Below the pieces are notes generated by a model. That model made no database searches. It saw nothing but the letters and a program-made list of their open reading frames with translations, and was not told where the DNA came from. The position numbers and the translations under genes are program-made. From contig NZ_JAPKNA010000004.1 of assembly GCF_026344135.1 (NCBI RefSeq), positions 62,001 through 126,000 of the forward strand: 64,000 nt of DNA. The letters run 5' to 3'. The stretch is from Alcaligenes parafaecalis (GTDB lineage: Bacteria > Pseudomonadota > Gammaproteobacteria > Burkholderiales > Burkholderiaceae_B). This document shows positions 26,001 to 34,967 of the stretch, piece by piece (position 1 is the first letter of the stretch; each line of letters opens with the position of its first letter).

Positions 26001-27179
26001 ATAGCCCTGGCCATGACCGTTGAGCAACAAAGTGGCTTGTTCCAGAGAGCCATTCAAGGTGATTTGAGCGTTGACCACGCAATCGGGCAAAGGCTCGGGT
26101 TCAGGGACTACGACCGGCTCTTGAATACGCCCTTCATCGACCACACCGGTACTGCTCTCAGGCTCGGAGCTGATGACTCCGGCGACGCCATGGGGATCAA
26201 TGGGCTGCTCCAGGGAGTTGACCGCCTGGCTCTGTGCCTTGAGGCCAGACTGGCCTTGCAGCGTAGCCCCGGCTTCCGCTGGTTCAGCACTTTGCTCTGC
26301 TGATTTTCCTGGTGTTTTTCCAGAGTTTTTTTCCGATGCTTTGTCTGCTGTTTGATTTGAAGTGGCTGCAGCCGCGGACGTCCCACCAGAAGCGTCCGCC
26401 TTGGCACTCGTTTTCACCGTCTCTGCGACCGTTTTGGGCTGGCCTGCGACGGCCTTCGTTGCAGATTTCCCGGATGTCGATTGCTCCGCGTAAGCAGGCA
26501 GATACTGCTTGGCGCAAATGGGTGAGTCCGCCGTCAAGCCACGAGCAATAATCTGGATATCGGCGCGTGCCGGGTAAGGCGCTTCCAAACCACCCAGCTC
26601 CACTTCGCCCTGAAAACCGGCACGGATGGATTCATTCGCTACGATCAAATCGTACAGGCGCAGTTGGGCACTATCAGAGTCCAAGGCCAGAGCCGAAGAC
26701 AGATCCGCAATCGCCACGGGCAGGGGCGTGCCATCCTGAGTCAGCAAAAACTGGCCCAGCGCCAGCTTGTCCACGGCAATACTGACTGGGAGCTCCGGCA
26801 TCTTGAAGGGCTCGTCAGACTTGGGCTCATCCGAGGAGGTCAAGGCTACATCCACTTTATGGGCGCTCAGCTCGATCACATGCAAGCGGCGTTCCCACAA
26901 TTCTTTCCAATTGGCCTGCAGACGCAAGCGCTCGATGTCCACGTGTGTACCAGGCAAACCCAGCACCAGGTGATCAACACTTAATCCATCCCAAATGGTT
27001 CCGCGCACCCCTTGGGCGCTCCCCTGCGCATAGGGCAAAGCCGTGCGCAAGGCCCAGCTTGTACCGGCCTGACTCGCCAACACCCAATACACAAAGCCGC
27101 AAACAAGCAGCAGGGCAACCACCACAAAGGGGATGCCCCACAAGGCAAAATATCGGAACCAGCGCCGAACCCAAGCCAT
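23010..27179 (-). CDS. tamB: Translocation and assembly module protein TamB
   Basis: Inner-membrane-anchored periplasmic protein of the AsmA-like/TamB group that bridges to TamA and is implicated in outer-membrane protein and lipid transport. The 1389-residue protein has an N-terminal membrane helix (residues about 12-35), a long beta-rich body and the conserved C-terminal TamB (DUF490) domain: TRGGRIELYGQKL, GTVTFQGDI, SYPEVSEVEKLSWLLLG, ending LALIYRWFSKD. Two Ala/Ser/Pro/Lys-rich low-complexity stretches (residues about 225-360 and 663-763) interrupt the body. The ATG overlaps the tamA stop by one base, so the pair is translationally coupled. Confidence 0.94.
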   Translation of the reverse strand: MAWVRRWFRYFALWGIPFVVVALLLVCGFVYWVLASQAGTSWALRTALPYAQGSAQGVRGTIWDGLSVDHLVLGLPGTHVDIERLRLQANWKELWERRLHVIELSAHKVDVALTSSDEPKSDEPFKMPELPVSIAVDKLALGQFLLTQDGTPLPVAIADLSSALALDSDSAQLRLYDLIVANESIRAGFQGEVELGGLEAPYPARADIQIIARGLTADSPICAKQYLPAYAEQSTSGKSATKAVAGQPKTVAETVKTSAKADASGGTSAAAATSNQTADKASEKNSGKTPGKSAEQSAEPAEAGATLQGQSGLKAQSQAVNSLEQPIDPHGVAGVISSEPESSTGVVDEGRIQEPVVVPEPEPLPDCVVNAQITLNGSLEQATLLLNGHGQGYSLDASAELSPLDSVPVRQAKLAVKLPDESSLDADFAWDATQEGVHVQDHFKGQFRSDKLDLHALLGDVLPDALINTQGQFDVVLADKEQLLSADVDIQLLQGSRWNKQTAIGQIKAKASAPAQPGQPDWWRLLTVSDVLTDMKIGENQVQLKGGFGMSGKAELDLLAKIPRAEQLWPGLELGKASAQGQLRGEIARHTLQLKGQYDLGGNAKGQLGQGLAEADLALEGGWHFADQGKAAYWDGKVNRLVADHAGLIVRLQSALPVRFTDALRAPEPPAQAAKADAKDQAKPADAATAAPEKEVAAQTSGSAATQSPSAEAPMPATAQTAAAAAPAEAEQAKAQAGAPENAADKTATAPKTPEPLAPWSVRVGAGTLSTTVDGEPWINLRHQESSYQPGQWASRGELLDLVLSEPRIARLLRKVGVEASAEKDKGGVKIVKHKKTQPPEIDIKARWDLKFNGALSGQVRVDRVAGDVQVFAEPPMSLGLEDLSIVINAKPTSATTSRVDAQLDLRTKEMGYVTAKAQTPIHGLALNENDRKTVSIQANIDDLSWTRLFLGDAMELGGRLNADVNIDVGAKWAWTSRGTVTGRELRFTRLDDGIRLIDGQLDARFDGDIFRLESLSFPARPRVEPQEWRTATWLKESPDAKDGKLTVSGQWNLSTQQGAFGVDIFRFPILQRADRYAMMSGNIALNMELPRIAITGKVEADAGWFNLDMLGGIPTVDSDVVIVRAGDEPASEPSQAATDMSMEIDVDLGPRFYLTGYGVNSGLVGSLRVTMIGGKLTGMGALRTRGGRIELYGQKLMLKRGTVTFQGDITSPILDIEALRTGQAVEAGVKVAGTARKPRIDLVSYPEVSEVEKLSWLLLGHGPDDSGGDMALLLSVGTSFLGDGEPFYRKFGIDEVAMRSGDLGSAGSILPVESVVKSLNSGTSNEERKFIAISKALTADISVSLEQAMADTGTVGRASYRLARGLTAEVSAGTVNGLALIYRWFSKD

Positions 27180-28957
27180 TAAAATGCGATTCCCAAAGAG
27201 AAGCTTAAACGTACACGTTTGTCTCGCTGACCATAGGCCAGATCAAGATTGAAGGGGCCCGCCGGTGTACGAACGACCGCACCCAAACCGTAGCCCCAGG
27301 CTAAATCCATATCACCAAAGCTGGGCGCGGCATCGCCCACATCCACAAACGCGCGCATCCCGTACATGCTGGTGAAAAAGTGCGTGTACTCCACACTGGC
27401 TACTACCATGGCCGGTGCACCCACTACGGCATCGCCTTGTTGCAGGCCAATGCTTTGATATTTGTAGCCACGGACACTGCGAGCGCCCCCGGTCCGATAA
27501 CCGAAGTCAGGCGGTGTGCGGTCCGTCATGCGCCAAACCTTACCGATTTCACCGCGCAGGGACAAAATATCCCGCTCCCCAACTGGCCACCACTGTTGCA
27601 GTCGCAAATTGCTGCGGTAAAAGGTCTCGCCCTTGTCCAGAGTGACACCGGCACCCACGCCGAAATCAATCAGATTGCCTTCACGCGGATCATATTTCTT
27701 GTCCACGTCCCGGCGCAGCCATTGCCAGGTTGCAATGGCTGAAGGGGTTTCACGGGTGGGGAGACCGGAAATCTTGGTCTTGTCCCAGGCACCCAGCAAA
27801 CCCCATTCGGTTTCATATTCCACGCGGCTATTGCCTGCCGCCTTCCGCTCCTGGCGCAGCTTCCAGCCCAAAGCCGCACGTTCCGTGTCCAGCCCTTCAA
27901 TATCAGAGCGGTCGTACAAAACCCCAAAGCTGTTCTTGTAGCCGCTAATCGTGGGCGGCAAGTGGATGTCATAAAAGGCCCGTTGGCGCTTTTTATCCAC
28001 GCCAATACCGGCCTCGGACCAGATTGGCAGGCCAAACACAATATTCTTTCGATACAAGGCTTCAACACGCGCACCGTGGTCGCTGTCAAAACCCAAAGAG
28101 CCGGTGAACTGCTTGGATGGCGCTTCGGTGACCCGTATACGAACAGGCAGCTCTACATCACCATCAGGAAGCTCTTTCTTTTTGCCAGCTTCCTCGTCCA
28201 GAGTGACAAAGGCACCCCGAAAAAAAGTGGTGGCAGCCAAGGATTGCTGCCACTCGTCCAGCTTGTCCTGATCGTAGGGATCGCCGGGCGTATAGCGCAC
28301 GTAGCGATCAACCAGGGATTGGGGCACACGTTTCAGGCCCGTGGTTTCCAGCGGCCCCATGCGAACGCGCGGCCCACTGTCTACTTTCAGGGAGAGGTCG
28401 GCCACGCCTTCATCGGCCAAGACCGTCGCCCGCGTGTCTACGTAACGAGCGTAGTAAAAATCCTGGCGCTGTACGCTTTCCAGCAAATCCGATTTGGCCG
28501 AAGACCAGACTGAATTCAAAAAGGGATCGTCCACTTTCAAGGGAAAGCTGGCTTTGATCCCTTCCAGCCTCACCTGGTATTCCGGTTCCTGAATCTTGCC
28601 TTTGAAGTCCAGGGCAATGTCACGCACACGGGTGATTTCACCCGGCTGAATAATGATGTCCCAATATTCACCGCTGGAATCTTCGCCCACCTCCAGCGTG
28701 ACCACCGAGTCAAAATAACCCTGGGTCTGCAAAGCGGAGACGGTCGCATCGTGAGCCCGGCGTCGCAGACGCGAGACCTCTCCCAAGTCCTGGTCTTCCG
28801 CCAAACGCGTAATCGCACTGACCGCGCGCTGAATTTCTTTCAGCGCCTGAGGGGGCACGCCCCCTGGATCAATAATGACATCGGGCACGGAAGACTGAGC
28901 CCAAACTGCAGGGCTCAGGACTATCGAGAACAACAGGCAAAAGCCGGATTTGCGCAT
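27179..28957 (-). CDS. tamA: Translocation and assembly module outer-membrane protein TamA
   Basis: Omp85-family outer-membrane barrel, 592 residues. The signal peptide ends near AVWA-QSS. Three POTRA domains occupy about residues 25-270, followed by the 16-stranded barrel with the Omp85 lid-lock type segment GGARSVRGYKYQSIG near residue 500 and a C-terminal aromatic (SFSLGIAF), the BAM recognition signal. TamA with TamB assists insertion of some outer-membrane proteins, including autotransporters, one of which is encoded in this window. It is followed directly by tamB and preceded by apbC with a 6-bp gap. Confidence 0.95.
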   Translation of the reverse strand: MRKSGFCLLFSIVLSPAVWAQSSVPDVIIDPGGVPPQALKEIQRAVSAITRLAEDQDLGEVSRLRRRAHDATVSALQTQGYFDSVVTLEVGEDSSGEYWDIIIQPGEITRVRDIALDFKGKIQEPEYQVRLEGIKASFPLKVDDPFLNSVWSSAKSDLLESVQRQDFYYARYVDTRATVLADEGVADLSLKVDSGPRVRMGPLETTGLKRVPQSLVDRYVRYTPGDPYDQDKLDEWQQSLAATTFFRGAFVTLDEEAGKKKELPDGDVELPVRIRVTEAPSKQFTGSLGFDSDHGARVEALYRKNIVFGLPIWSEAGIGVDKKRQRAFYDIHLPPTISGYKNSFGVLYDRSDIEGLDTERAALGWKLRQERKAAGNSRVEYETEWGLLGAWDKTKISGLPTRETPSAIATWQWLRRDVDKKYDPREGNLIDFGVGAGVTLDKGETFYRSNLRLQQWWPVGERDILSLRGEIGKVWRMTDRTPPDFGYRTGGARSVRGYKYQSIGLQQGDAVVGAPAMVVASVEYTHFFTSMYGMRAFVDVGDAAPSFGDMDLAWGYGLGAVVRTPAGPFNLDLAYGQRDKRVRLSFSLGIAF

Positions 28958-28963
28958 ACGTAC

Positions 28964-30049
28964 TCAAAGAGGACGAGGAACAACCTTGGGGCGCTGCCCC
29001 GACGTGTCTGGGGGAAGTTGCGACAAGTTAGCCGAAACGCGATTGGCAATCTCGTGATACAGGCGGGCCTCGGGACTGTCTGCGCTGGCAATCACCGTCG
29101 GCGTACCGGAGTCGGTCTGAGCCCGAATGCTCATGGCCAAAGGCAAAGCACCCAGCCAAGGCACGTTGAACTGGCTGGCCATATCGCGACCACCATGCTG
29201 ACCGAAGACCGGGTCAGCGTGACCACAGTTCGAGCAGATATGGACCGACATGTTTTCCACAATACCCAGAACAGGCACATTGACCTTCTGGAACATGTTC
29301 AGGCCACGCTTGGCATCGATCAGTGCCAGATCCTGAGGGGTAGTCACAATCACCGCACCCGTCAAAGGCACTTTTTGCGACAAGGTCAAGGCGATATCGC
29401 CGGTGCCGGGAGGCATGTCGATGATCAGGTAATCCAGATCATCCCAACGCGTTTGTGTAAGCAATTGCGTCAGGGCTTGGGTCGCCATGGGACCGCGCCA
29501 GATAGCAGGAGCGTCTTCATCCAACAGGAAACCGATAGAGTTGGCTTGCAGACCATGACCAATCAGCGGCTCCATCATCTTGCCGTCTGCACTGCGTGGA
29601 CGCTCGTGCAGGCCCAGCATGGTAGGCACGCTGGGGCCGTAGATATCCGCATCCAGCAAACCAACGCGGGCACCTTGCATGTGCAAGGCCAAAGCCAGGT
29701 TCACTGAGGTCGTGCTTTTACCGACACCGCCTTTGCCTGAGGACACCGCAATAATGTTGCGGATATTGGGCATGGGGCGCAAACCTTCTTGCACCGCATG
29801 AACACCAATGCGAGGACTCAAATGCAGCTTGGACAGGGTGGCACCCACGCCCGCCAAGGCCTGCTCGATACGCTCGCGCAGTTGTCCCTGAATGTCATAA
29901 GCCGTGTAGGGCAGATGCAAAGTCAGCTCAACCTGGTTCTGGTCAATGCTCAGTTCGCATCGACCCGCATCGACCGATAACTTCTTTAACGTGTTGGGAT
30001 CGGTCACACTCGCCAGGGCTTGCAACACGCGCTCGGAACTCACTGTCAT
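28964..30049 (-). CDS. apbC: Iron-sulfur cluster carrier protein ApbC/Mrp
   Basis: P-loop NTPase that scaffolds or transfers Fe-S clusters in the cytoplasm. The 361-residue protein contains an N-terminal DUF59 (MIP18-like) domain of about 90 residues, a deviant Walker A (SSGKGGVGKSTTS) near residue 105, DADIYGPSVPTMLG, IDMPPGTGD and the C-terminal cluster-binding CSNC pair near residue 273-276. It is divergent from metG with a small membrane gene between, an arrangement common in Beta- and Gammaproteobacteria. Confidence 0.95.
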   Translation of the reverse strand: MTVSSERVLQALASVTDPNTLKKLSVDAGRCELSIDQNQVELTLHLPYTAYDIQGQLRERIEQALAGVGATLSKLHLSPRIGVHAVQEGLRPMPNIRNIIAVSSGKGGVGKSTTSVNLALALHMQGARVGLLDADIYGPSVPTMLGLHERPRSADGKMMEPLIGHGLQANSIGFLLDEDAPAIWRGPMATQALTQLLTQTRWDDLDYLIIDMPPGTGDIALTLSQKVPLTGAVIVTTPQDLALIDAKRGLNMFQKVNVPVLGIVENMSVHICSNCGHADPVFGQHGGRDMASQFNVPWLGALPLAMSIRAQTDSGTPTVIASADSPEARLYHEIANRVSANLSQLPPDTSGQRPKVVPRPL

Positions 30050-30151
30050 TTATCCAAAACCTTGATATAAAGAAACATCACCATACCTTTAAACCAGAAA
30101 ATTAGCGGTTCAACAGGAATTTTTTTACACTTATGATGTCATACTAACCCT

Positions 30152-30409
30152 ATGAACACATTTAACCAGATTATCCGCACAGCCCTCTTTGTCTTGCTGA
30201 CAATATTTGGTGCGATCATGGCGTTTATCTTCATGGTTTCCACCGCTATTGCGATTGGCATTTTATACATTGTGGCGCGTATTAGTGGCCGTCCTTTTGG
30301 TGTCAAAGCCTATTGGGACCAGCGCCGCCGCCCAGATGCTGCCAGCAAACAGTCGACAACACCCCGTTCGCGTGATGTTACCGACATCGAGATGCGCGAG
30401 ATTCCTTAA
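30152..30409 (+). CDS. Small membrane protein of unknown function
   Basis: An 85-residue protein with a hydrophobic N-terminal half (residues about 8-45, long enough for one kinked or two short membrane helices) and a basic, hydrophilic tail (YWDQRRRP...). I do not recognise a family. No clear Shine-Dalgarno sequence precedes the ATG, which lowers confidence, but codon use is ordinary and the reading frame fills the gap between apbC and metG. TTTACA upstream may be a -35 element. Confidence 0.6.
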   Translation: MNTFNQIIRTALFVLLTIFGAIMAFIFMVSTAIAIGILYIVARISGRPFGVKAYWDQRRRPDAASKQSTTPRSRDVTDIEMREIP

Positions 30410-30627
30410 CAGTATTTGACTGTTCGCCAAGCCTTTGGCGAGCAGCAAAGCTGATTTGGTCATGCCCCCGAACACCCTGAGTCGTCCAAGGCTCAGGGTG
30501 TGTGCATTTGTAGTATTTGCAAAGACCAATCAGCAACCTGCCCGTGGACATTCATCGGCCTTGCGCGGCACAAGTCTGCAATAGACCGTAGAATCCTTGT
30601 TCCCTTTCTCTTTTATTTTGTTAAGTC
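30410..30627 (+). other. Hairpins upstream of metG
   Basis: Two inverted repeats lie in the gap: TCGCCAA / TTGGCGA (about 30423-30440) and CACCCTGAG / CTCAGGGTG (30473-30500). Neither is followed by a T-run, so they are not ordinary terminators. They may end the small upstream transcript with Rho or form the metG leader. No T-box-like or other riboswitch signature was recognised. Confidence 0.35.
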
Positions 30628-32697
30628 ATGTCACGAACGATATTTGTTACGACCGCCCTGCCGTACGCCAACGGCTCGTTTCACATCGGCCACATCATGG
30701 AATATATCCAGGCCGACATCTGGGTCCGGTCCATGCGAATGTCGGGACATACTGTACATTTTGTGTGCGCGGATGACGCCCATGGCGCCCCCATCATGCT
30801 CAAGGCTGAAAGCGCTGGCATTACGCCCGCTCAGCTGGTGGACAAGATTGCGGCGGAGCGCCCGACCTACCTGAACGGCTTTAACGTCAAGTTCGACCAC
30901 TGGCACCGCACGGATTCGCCTGACAACGTCGAACTGGCCCAGGACATCTACCGCACGCTGAAAACCGCCGGGTTCATTGATACCCGCACCATCGAACAGT
31001 TTTACGATCCGGTCAAAGGCATGTTCCTGCCCGATCGCTACATCAAGGGCGAGTGCCCCAAGTGCCACGCCAAAGACCAGTACGGCGATAGCTGTGAAGT
31101 CTGTAGCGCTGTCTACGCCCCCACAGAGCTGATCGAGCCCTACTCCACCCTGACCAATGCGCGTCCGGTGCTGAAGACCTCGGAACACTTCTTCTTCCGT
31201 CTGTCCGACCCGCGCTGCGTCGCCTTCCTGCAAGAGTGGACCACGGGCAAGAACGCCCAGGGCAAACCACGTCTGCAATCCGAAGTGCTGGGCAAGACCC
31301 GCGAATGGCTGGGTACAGGTGAAGGCGCTGAAGCCTCCCTGAACGACTGGGACATTTCGCGCGACGAGCCTTACTACGGCATCCCGATTCCAGACGCTCC
31401 CGGCAAATACTTCTACGTCTGGCTGGACGCTCCTGTTGGCTACCTGGCTTCCTTGAAAGCCTACTGCGCCAAGGCCGGTCTGGACTTTGACGCCTTGCTG
31501 GACCCTGAAGGCAATACTGAACAGGTGCACTTCATCGGCAAGGACATCGTGTACTTCCACGCTCTGTTCTGGCCTGCCATGCTGAAGTTCTCCGGCCGTA
31601 AAGTGCCAGACGCCCTGAACGTGCACGGTTTCATTACCGTTAGTGGCGAAAAAATGTCCAAGAGCCGTGGCACAGGCATTTCGCCCCTGCGCTACCTGGA
31701 ACTGGGCATGGATGCCGAGTGGATGCGCTATTACATGGCCGCCAAGCTGAACTCGCACGTTGAAGACATGGACTTCAACCCTGACGACTTCATCGCCCGC
31801 GTCAACAGCGACCTGATCGGCAAGTACGTCAACATCGCCAGCCGTGCCGCCAACTTCATCAGCAAACATTTTGATGGCAAGCTGGCTTACCAGGGCGACA
31901 CCTCCGAGCTGCAAAACCAGCTCAAGGACGTTGCCGAGAAAGTCCGCGCCGATCTGGAAAGCCGCGAATACGGCCGTGCCGTACGCCAGATCATGGCTCA
32001 GGCCGACATCATCAACCAGGCTTTCGACACGGCCCAGCCTTGGGTCATGGCCAAAGGCATTGCGACTGCCGAGCAGGCCCAGAAAGATGCACTGCAAGAC
32101 ATTTGCTCGCGCACCCTGGCTGGCTTCAAGGGTTTGTCCGTCATGCTGACCGCGATTCTGCCTACCCTGACTGATCGCGTGGCCCGCGAACTGTTCGGTC
32201 TGGACCGCGACTTTGTCTGGGACGACGTGGCTGCCTTGCCTGATCACATCGCCCCCTTCAAGCACCTGATGCAGCGTGTAGACAGCGCCCTGGTGGACGA
32301 GCTGCTGGCTCCCCCACCAGCTCCCGTCGTGCTGCCCGGTGGCGAAGCCATTGCCGACACCATCGACATCAAGGACTTCATCAAGGTTGACCTGCGCATT
32401 GCCAAGATCGTGAGCTGCGAAGCCGTGGAAGGTTCAGACAAGCTGCTGCGTCTGAGCCTGGACGCTGGCGAAGGCCGTTTGCGCCAGGTGTTCTCCGGCA
32501 TCAAGTCGGCGTACCAACCCGACGACCTGATCGGCAAGCTGACGGTTCTGGTGGCTAACCTGGCTCCTCGCAAGATGCGTTTTGGCGTGTCCGAGGGTAT
32601 GGTTCTGGCTGCCAGCCATGCCGATGATGCAGTGGATCAAGGCATCTATATTCTGGAACCCTTCCCCGGTGCCCAGCCCGGTATGCGCATCAATTAA
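30628..32697 (+). CDS. metG: Methionyl-tRNA synthetase
   Basis: Charges tRNA-Met. The 689-residue protein has the class I core with ANGSFHIGHIMEY (HIGH motif) near residue 20, zinc-binding CPKC and CEVC knuckles near residue 145-160, the GEKMSKSRGTG (KMSKS) loop near residue 335, the anticodon-binding helical domain, and a C-terminal tRNA-binding domain of the EMAP/Trbp111 type (KVDLRIAKIVSCEAVEGSDKLL...ANLAPRKMRFGVSEGM). The full length agrees with dimeric E. coli MetG. It is divergent from apbC and ends in a strong terminator. Confidence 0.97.
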   Translation: MSRTIFVTTALPYANGSFHIGHIMEYIQADIWVRSMRMSGHTVHFVCADDAHGAPIMLKAESAGITPAQLVDKIAAERPTYLNGFNVKFDHWHRTDSPDNVELAQDIYRTLKTAGFIDTRTIEQFYDPVKGMFLPDRYIKGECPKCHAKDQYGDSCEVCSAVYAPTELIEPYSTLTNARPVLKTSEHFFFRLSDPRCVAFLQEWTTGKNAQGKPRLQSEVLGKTREWLGTGEGAEASLNDWDISRDEPYYGIPIPDAPGKYFYVWLDAPVGYLASLKAYCAKAGLDFDALLDPEGNTEQVHFIGKDIVYFHALFWPAMLKFSGRKVPDALNVHGFITVSGEKMSKSRGTGISPLRYLELGMDAEWMRYYMAAKLNSHVEDMDFNPDDFIARVNSDLIGKYVNIASRAANFISKHFDGKLAYQGDTSELQNQLKDVAEKVRADLESREYGRAVRQIMAQADIINQAFDTAQPWVMAKGIATAEQAQKDALQDICSRTLAGFKGLSVMLTAILPTLTDRVARELFGLDRDFVWDDVAALPDHIAPFKHLMQRVDSALVDELLAPPPAPVVLPGGEAIADTIDIKDFIKVDLRIAKIVSCEAVEGSDKLLRLSLDAGEGRLRQVFSGIKSAYQPDDLIGKLTVLVANLAPRKMRFGVSEGMVLAASHADDAVDQGIYILEPFPGAQPGMRIN

Positions 32698-32714
32698 GAC
32701 GCATTCCTGATACG

Positions 32715-32749
32715 CAAAAAAGCCTCGCCTAAAAAGCGAGGCTTTTTTG
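32715..32749 (+). terminator. Rho-independent terminator after metG
   Basis: AAAAAAGCCTCGC / GCGAGGCTTTTTT with a seven-base A-rich loop and a T-run, 18 bases after the metG stop codon. Confidence 0.93.
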
Positions 32750-32892
32750 TCTACATATACCAAAGAATAGGCTCAAAACAGCCTGCCACGCCCCTTTAGC
32801 ACCCCGCCACCCAGGAAAGCAGATACACTCTTTAGCTTGAAACCGCTGTACTGATGCACAGTCTGCTGCTTTGAGCGCAAGGACCTTTTGGC

Positions 32893-33795
32893 ATGGAAAA
32901 TATCACCCCTCCAGACCTGGATCGGCACCGCGGTGCCCAACGCTCTACGTGGGTCAGTGTCATCGTCAATATCAGCTTGAGCCTGCTGCAAATTGTAGTG
33001 GGGCTATTTGCACATTCGCAGGCTCTGATTGCGGATGCCATCCACTCGCTCTCCGACCTGCTGTCAGACTTTGTGGTGCTGATTGCCAACCGCCACAGCC
33101 GCCAGGGCCCGGACGCTGATCACCCCTATGGTCACTTGCGCTATGAAACCGCTGCCACCCTAGCCATTGGCGGTATTTTGCTGGCCGTAGGCCTGGGCAT
33201 GCTTTGGAATGCCGTGTCCTCTTTGCGAGACCCCAGCAGCATCGAGGCCGTACACCCTATCGCCTTGGCTATTGCCTTCATTGCCCTCTGTAGTAAAGAG
33301 TTCCTGTTTCGCTACATGCTGCGTGTAGCGAAGCGGCTACGCTCAACCATGCTGGTTGCCAATGCCTGGCATGCTCGCTCGGATGCGGCCTCCTCTCTGG
33401 TGGTTAGCGTCGGGGTGATGGCCAACCTGGCAGGCCTGCCGCTAGGCGACCCCTTGGCCGCCAGTGTGGTGGGCTTGATGATTCTGCGCATGGGCTGGAA
33501 GTTTTCCATCGGCGCTTTTCACGATCTGACGGATAAGGCCGTCGATCAGGAAACGGAAGAGCGCATTGCCAAACTCTTGCGCGAGACGCCCGGCGTGGAA
33601 GGAATACACCAACTGCGCACCCGCAAACTGGGCGACATGATCTGGGTGGAAGTGGATCTGGAAATGGATGGCTCTCTGACTATTAATCAAGGCCATGCCA
33701 TTGCCGTGGCTGCGCGGGACCGTGTAATGGCCGAAGAGCCCGTGCTGGATGTCATGACGCACTTTGATCCGGTCACACCCAACACAAAAGCCTGA
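32893..33795 (+). CDS. Cation diffusion facilitator (CDF) metal transporter
   Basis: A 300-residue inner-membrane metal/proton antiporter of the CDF family (zinc, iron or manganese efflux). The six-helix pattern is present, with metal-site motifs ADAIHSLSDLLSD in helix 2 and HARSDAASS in helix 5, the HPYGH loop of the family, and a C-terminal cytoplasmic domain with EVDLEMDGSLTINQGHAIA (HxxA-type). The first site reads HSLSD, so selectivity cannot be fixed reliably. CAAGGA lies upstream of the ATG. It stands alone, convergent with the LysR gene. Confidence 0.92.
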   Translation: MENITPPDLDRHRGAQRSTWVSVIVNISLSLLQIVVGLFAHSQALIADAIHSLSDLLSDFVVLIANRHSRQGPDADHPYGHLRYETAATLAIGGILLAVGLGMLWNAVSSLRDPSSIEAVHPIALAIAFIALCSKEFLFRYMLRVAKRLRSTMLVANAWHARSDAASSLVVSVGVMANLAGLPLGDPLAASVVGLMILRMGWKFSIGAFHDLTDKAVDQETEERIAKLLRETPGVEGIHQLRTRKLGDMIWVEVDLEMDGSLTINQGHAIAVAARDRVMAEEPVLDVMTHFDPVTPNTKA

Positions 33796-33830
33796 CGCCC
33801 TTTTATCGCTCTTGCAGGTTAAATACCACC

Positions 33831-34736
33831 CTACCCAGCGCGGCGTTCACTCTCGGGAGCCAGCATCTCGACCAGCACACGGGACAAGGCCGTCACCATT
33901 TCATTGGCATGAGGCCGATGCAAAATCGCCAGTTCAAAAGCATCAATACGGGGCAGGCCTTGCGCTTGCCCCAATTCAATATGGTCATCCCGCACTGCAC
34001 GCCGTGGCAGCAAGCTTATCCCCATCCCATCTGCTACCGCCCCCTGAATCCCGCTCAAGCTGGAACTGGTAAAGCTGATACGCCAGCGACGCCCCAAGGA
34101 TTCGACGGCGCTGATGATTTCCTCTCGGTACACGCCACGGCGCGGAAAGGTCACCAAAGGGATTGGGTCCAGATGAAAGACCGGATCAGTCGCGCTATCT
34201 ACCCACGCGGTCTGCTCGGGCAAGCAGGCCACCGCTTCACGCGCGTTATGACGTTGCTTAACCAGAACCAGGTCTAGCTCACCCTGGTCGTACGCCGCGA
34301 GCAGATCGCTGCTCAGGCCACTGCTGACCTCCAGCCGCACCTGCGGAAAGCGACGATTGAAGCCTGCCAGAGCCCGCATGGTCTGGCCGTTGGTAAAGTC
34401 CTCCGGCACACCCAGACGCACGGAAATAGTCACCAAAGAACCGGATAAGGCTTCAGACAGTTGATGATTCAGGGCCAGCATCTGGCGGGCGTAGCCCAAC
34501 AAGGTCTGCCCGGCTTCAGTTGTGCTGACTCCCCGACTGGCCCGATCCAGCAGACGCAGCCCGGCCAGTTCTTCCAGGCGCCGTACTTTCTGGCTGATCG
34601 TGGACTGCGTGGAATGCAAACGCGTTGCCGCCGCCGTGAAGCTGCCGCAATCGACCACCGTCAACAAGGCCAGCAGCAGGTCCAGGTCGTACAAAGGCCG
34701 GTTCAGGCTAGGACTGGTCGATAGTTGATGATCCAT
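33831..34736 (-). CDS. LysR-family transcriptional regulator, divergent from the ureidoglycine hydrolase gene
   Basis: A 301-residue LysR regulator. The N-terminal winged helix-turn-helix (residues about 15-75) contains FTAAATRLHSTQSTISQKVRRLEEL; the C-terminal effector domain follows. The gene is divergent from the allE-like gene with a 231-bp shared regulatory region that holds an inverted repeat (34812-34834). It therefore probably controls ureide/guanine catabolism genes to its right, perhaps in response to a purine catabolite. The effector is not predictable. Confidence 0.88.
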   Translation of the reverse strand: MDHQLSTSPSLNRPLYDLDLLLALLTVVDCGSFTAAATRLHSTQSTISQKVRRLEELAGLRLLDRASRGVSTTEAGQTLLGYARQMLALNHQLSEALSGSLVTISVRLGVPEDFTNGQTMRALAGFNRRFPQVRLEVSSGLSSDLLAAYDQGELDLVLVKQRHNAREAVACLPEQTAWVDSATDPVFHLDPIPLVTFPRRGVYREEIISAVESLGRRWRISFTSSSLSGIQGAVADGMGISLLPRRAVRDDHIELGQAQGLPRIDAFELAILHRPHANEMVTALSRVLVEMLAPESERRAG

Positions 34737-34811
34737 ATGTTCAAAATCCTTCTGAAATCCGCCTGGGCAATACGCCTCATCGCCCGTTCATTCAAAAATC
34801 AAATACTAGAG

Positions 34812-34834
34812 ATTTATACATTTAATTTGTAAAT
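34812..34834. promoter_or_regulatory. Inverted repeat in the divergent LysR/allE region
   Basis: ATTTA(T)AC-N9-GTAAAT, an imperfect palindrome with the T-N11-A character of LysR operators, about 76 bp upstream of the LysR start and about 135 bp upstream of allE. Assignment to this regulator is by position. Confidence 0.4.
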
Positions 34835-34967
34835 ATCACCAGCAATCGTTAAGGTGTATTGGTCCCGCGCATTACAACGACATCCCGCCTGAGCCCTTGG
34901 CCAGCCGCCGGGATTGCGCCGTGCCGTTCGACAGATTTTTCCTTACTGAATTTCAATGGGAATCAAC

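Noticed and set aside
30420..30500. Terminators before metG
   Set aside because: Two clear hairpins lack a T-run on either strand, so they are noted only as hairpins.
30631..32265. 544-codon leftward frame opposite metG
   Set aside because: Antisense shadow of a highly conserved gene.
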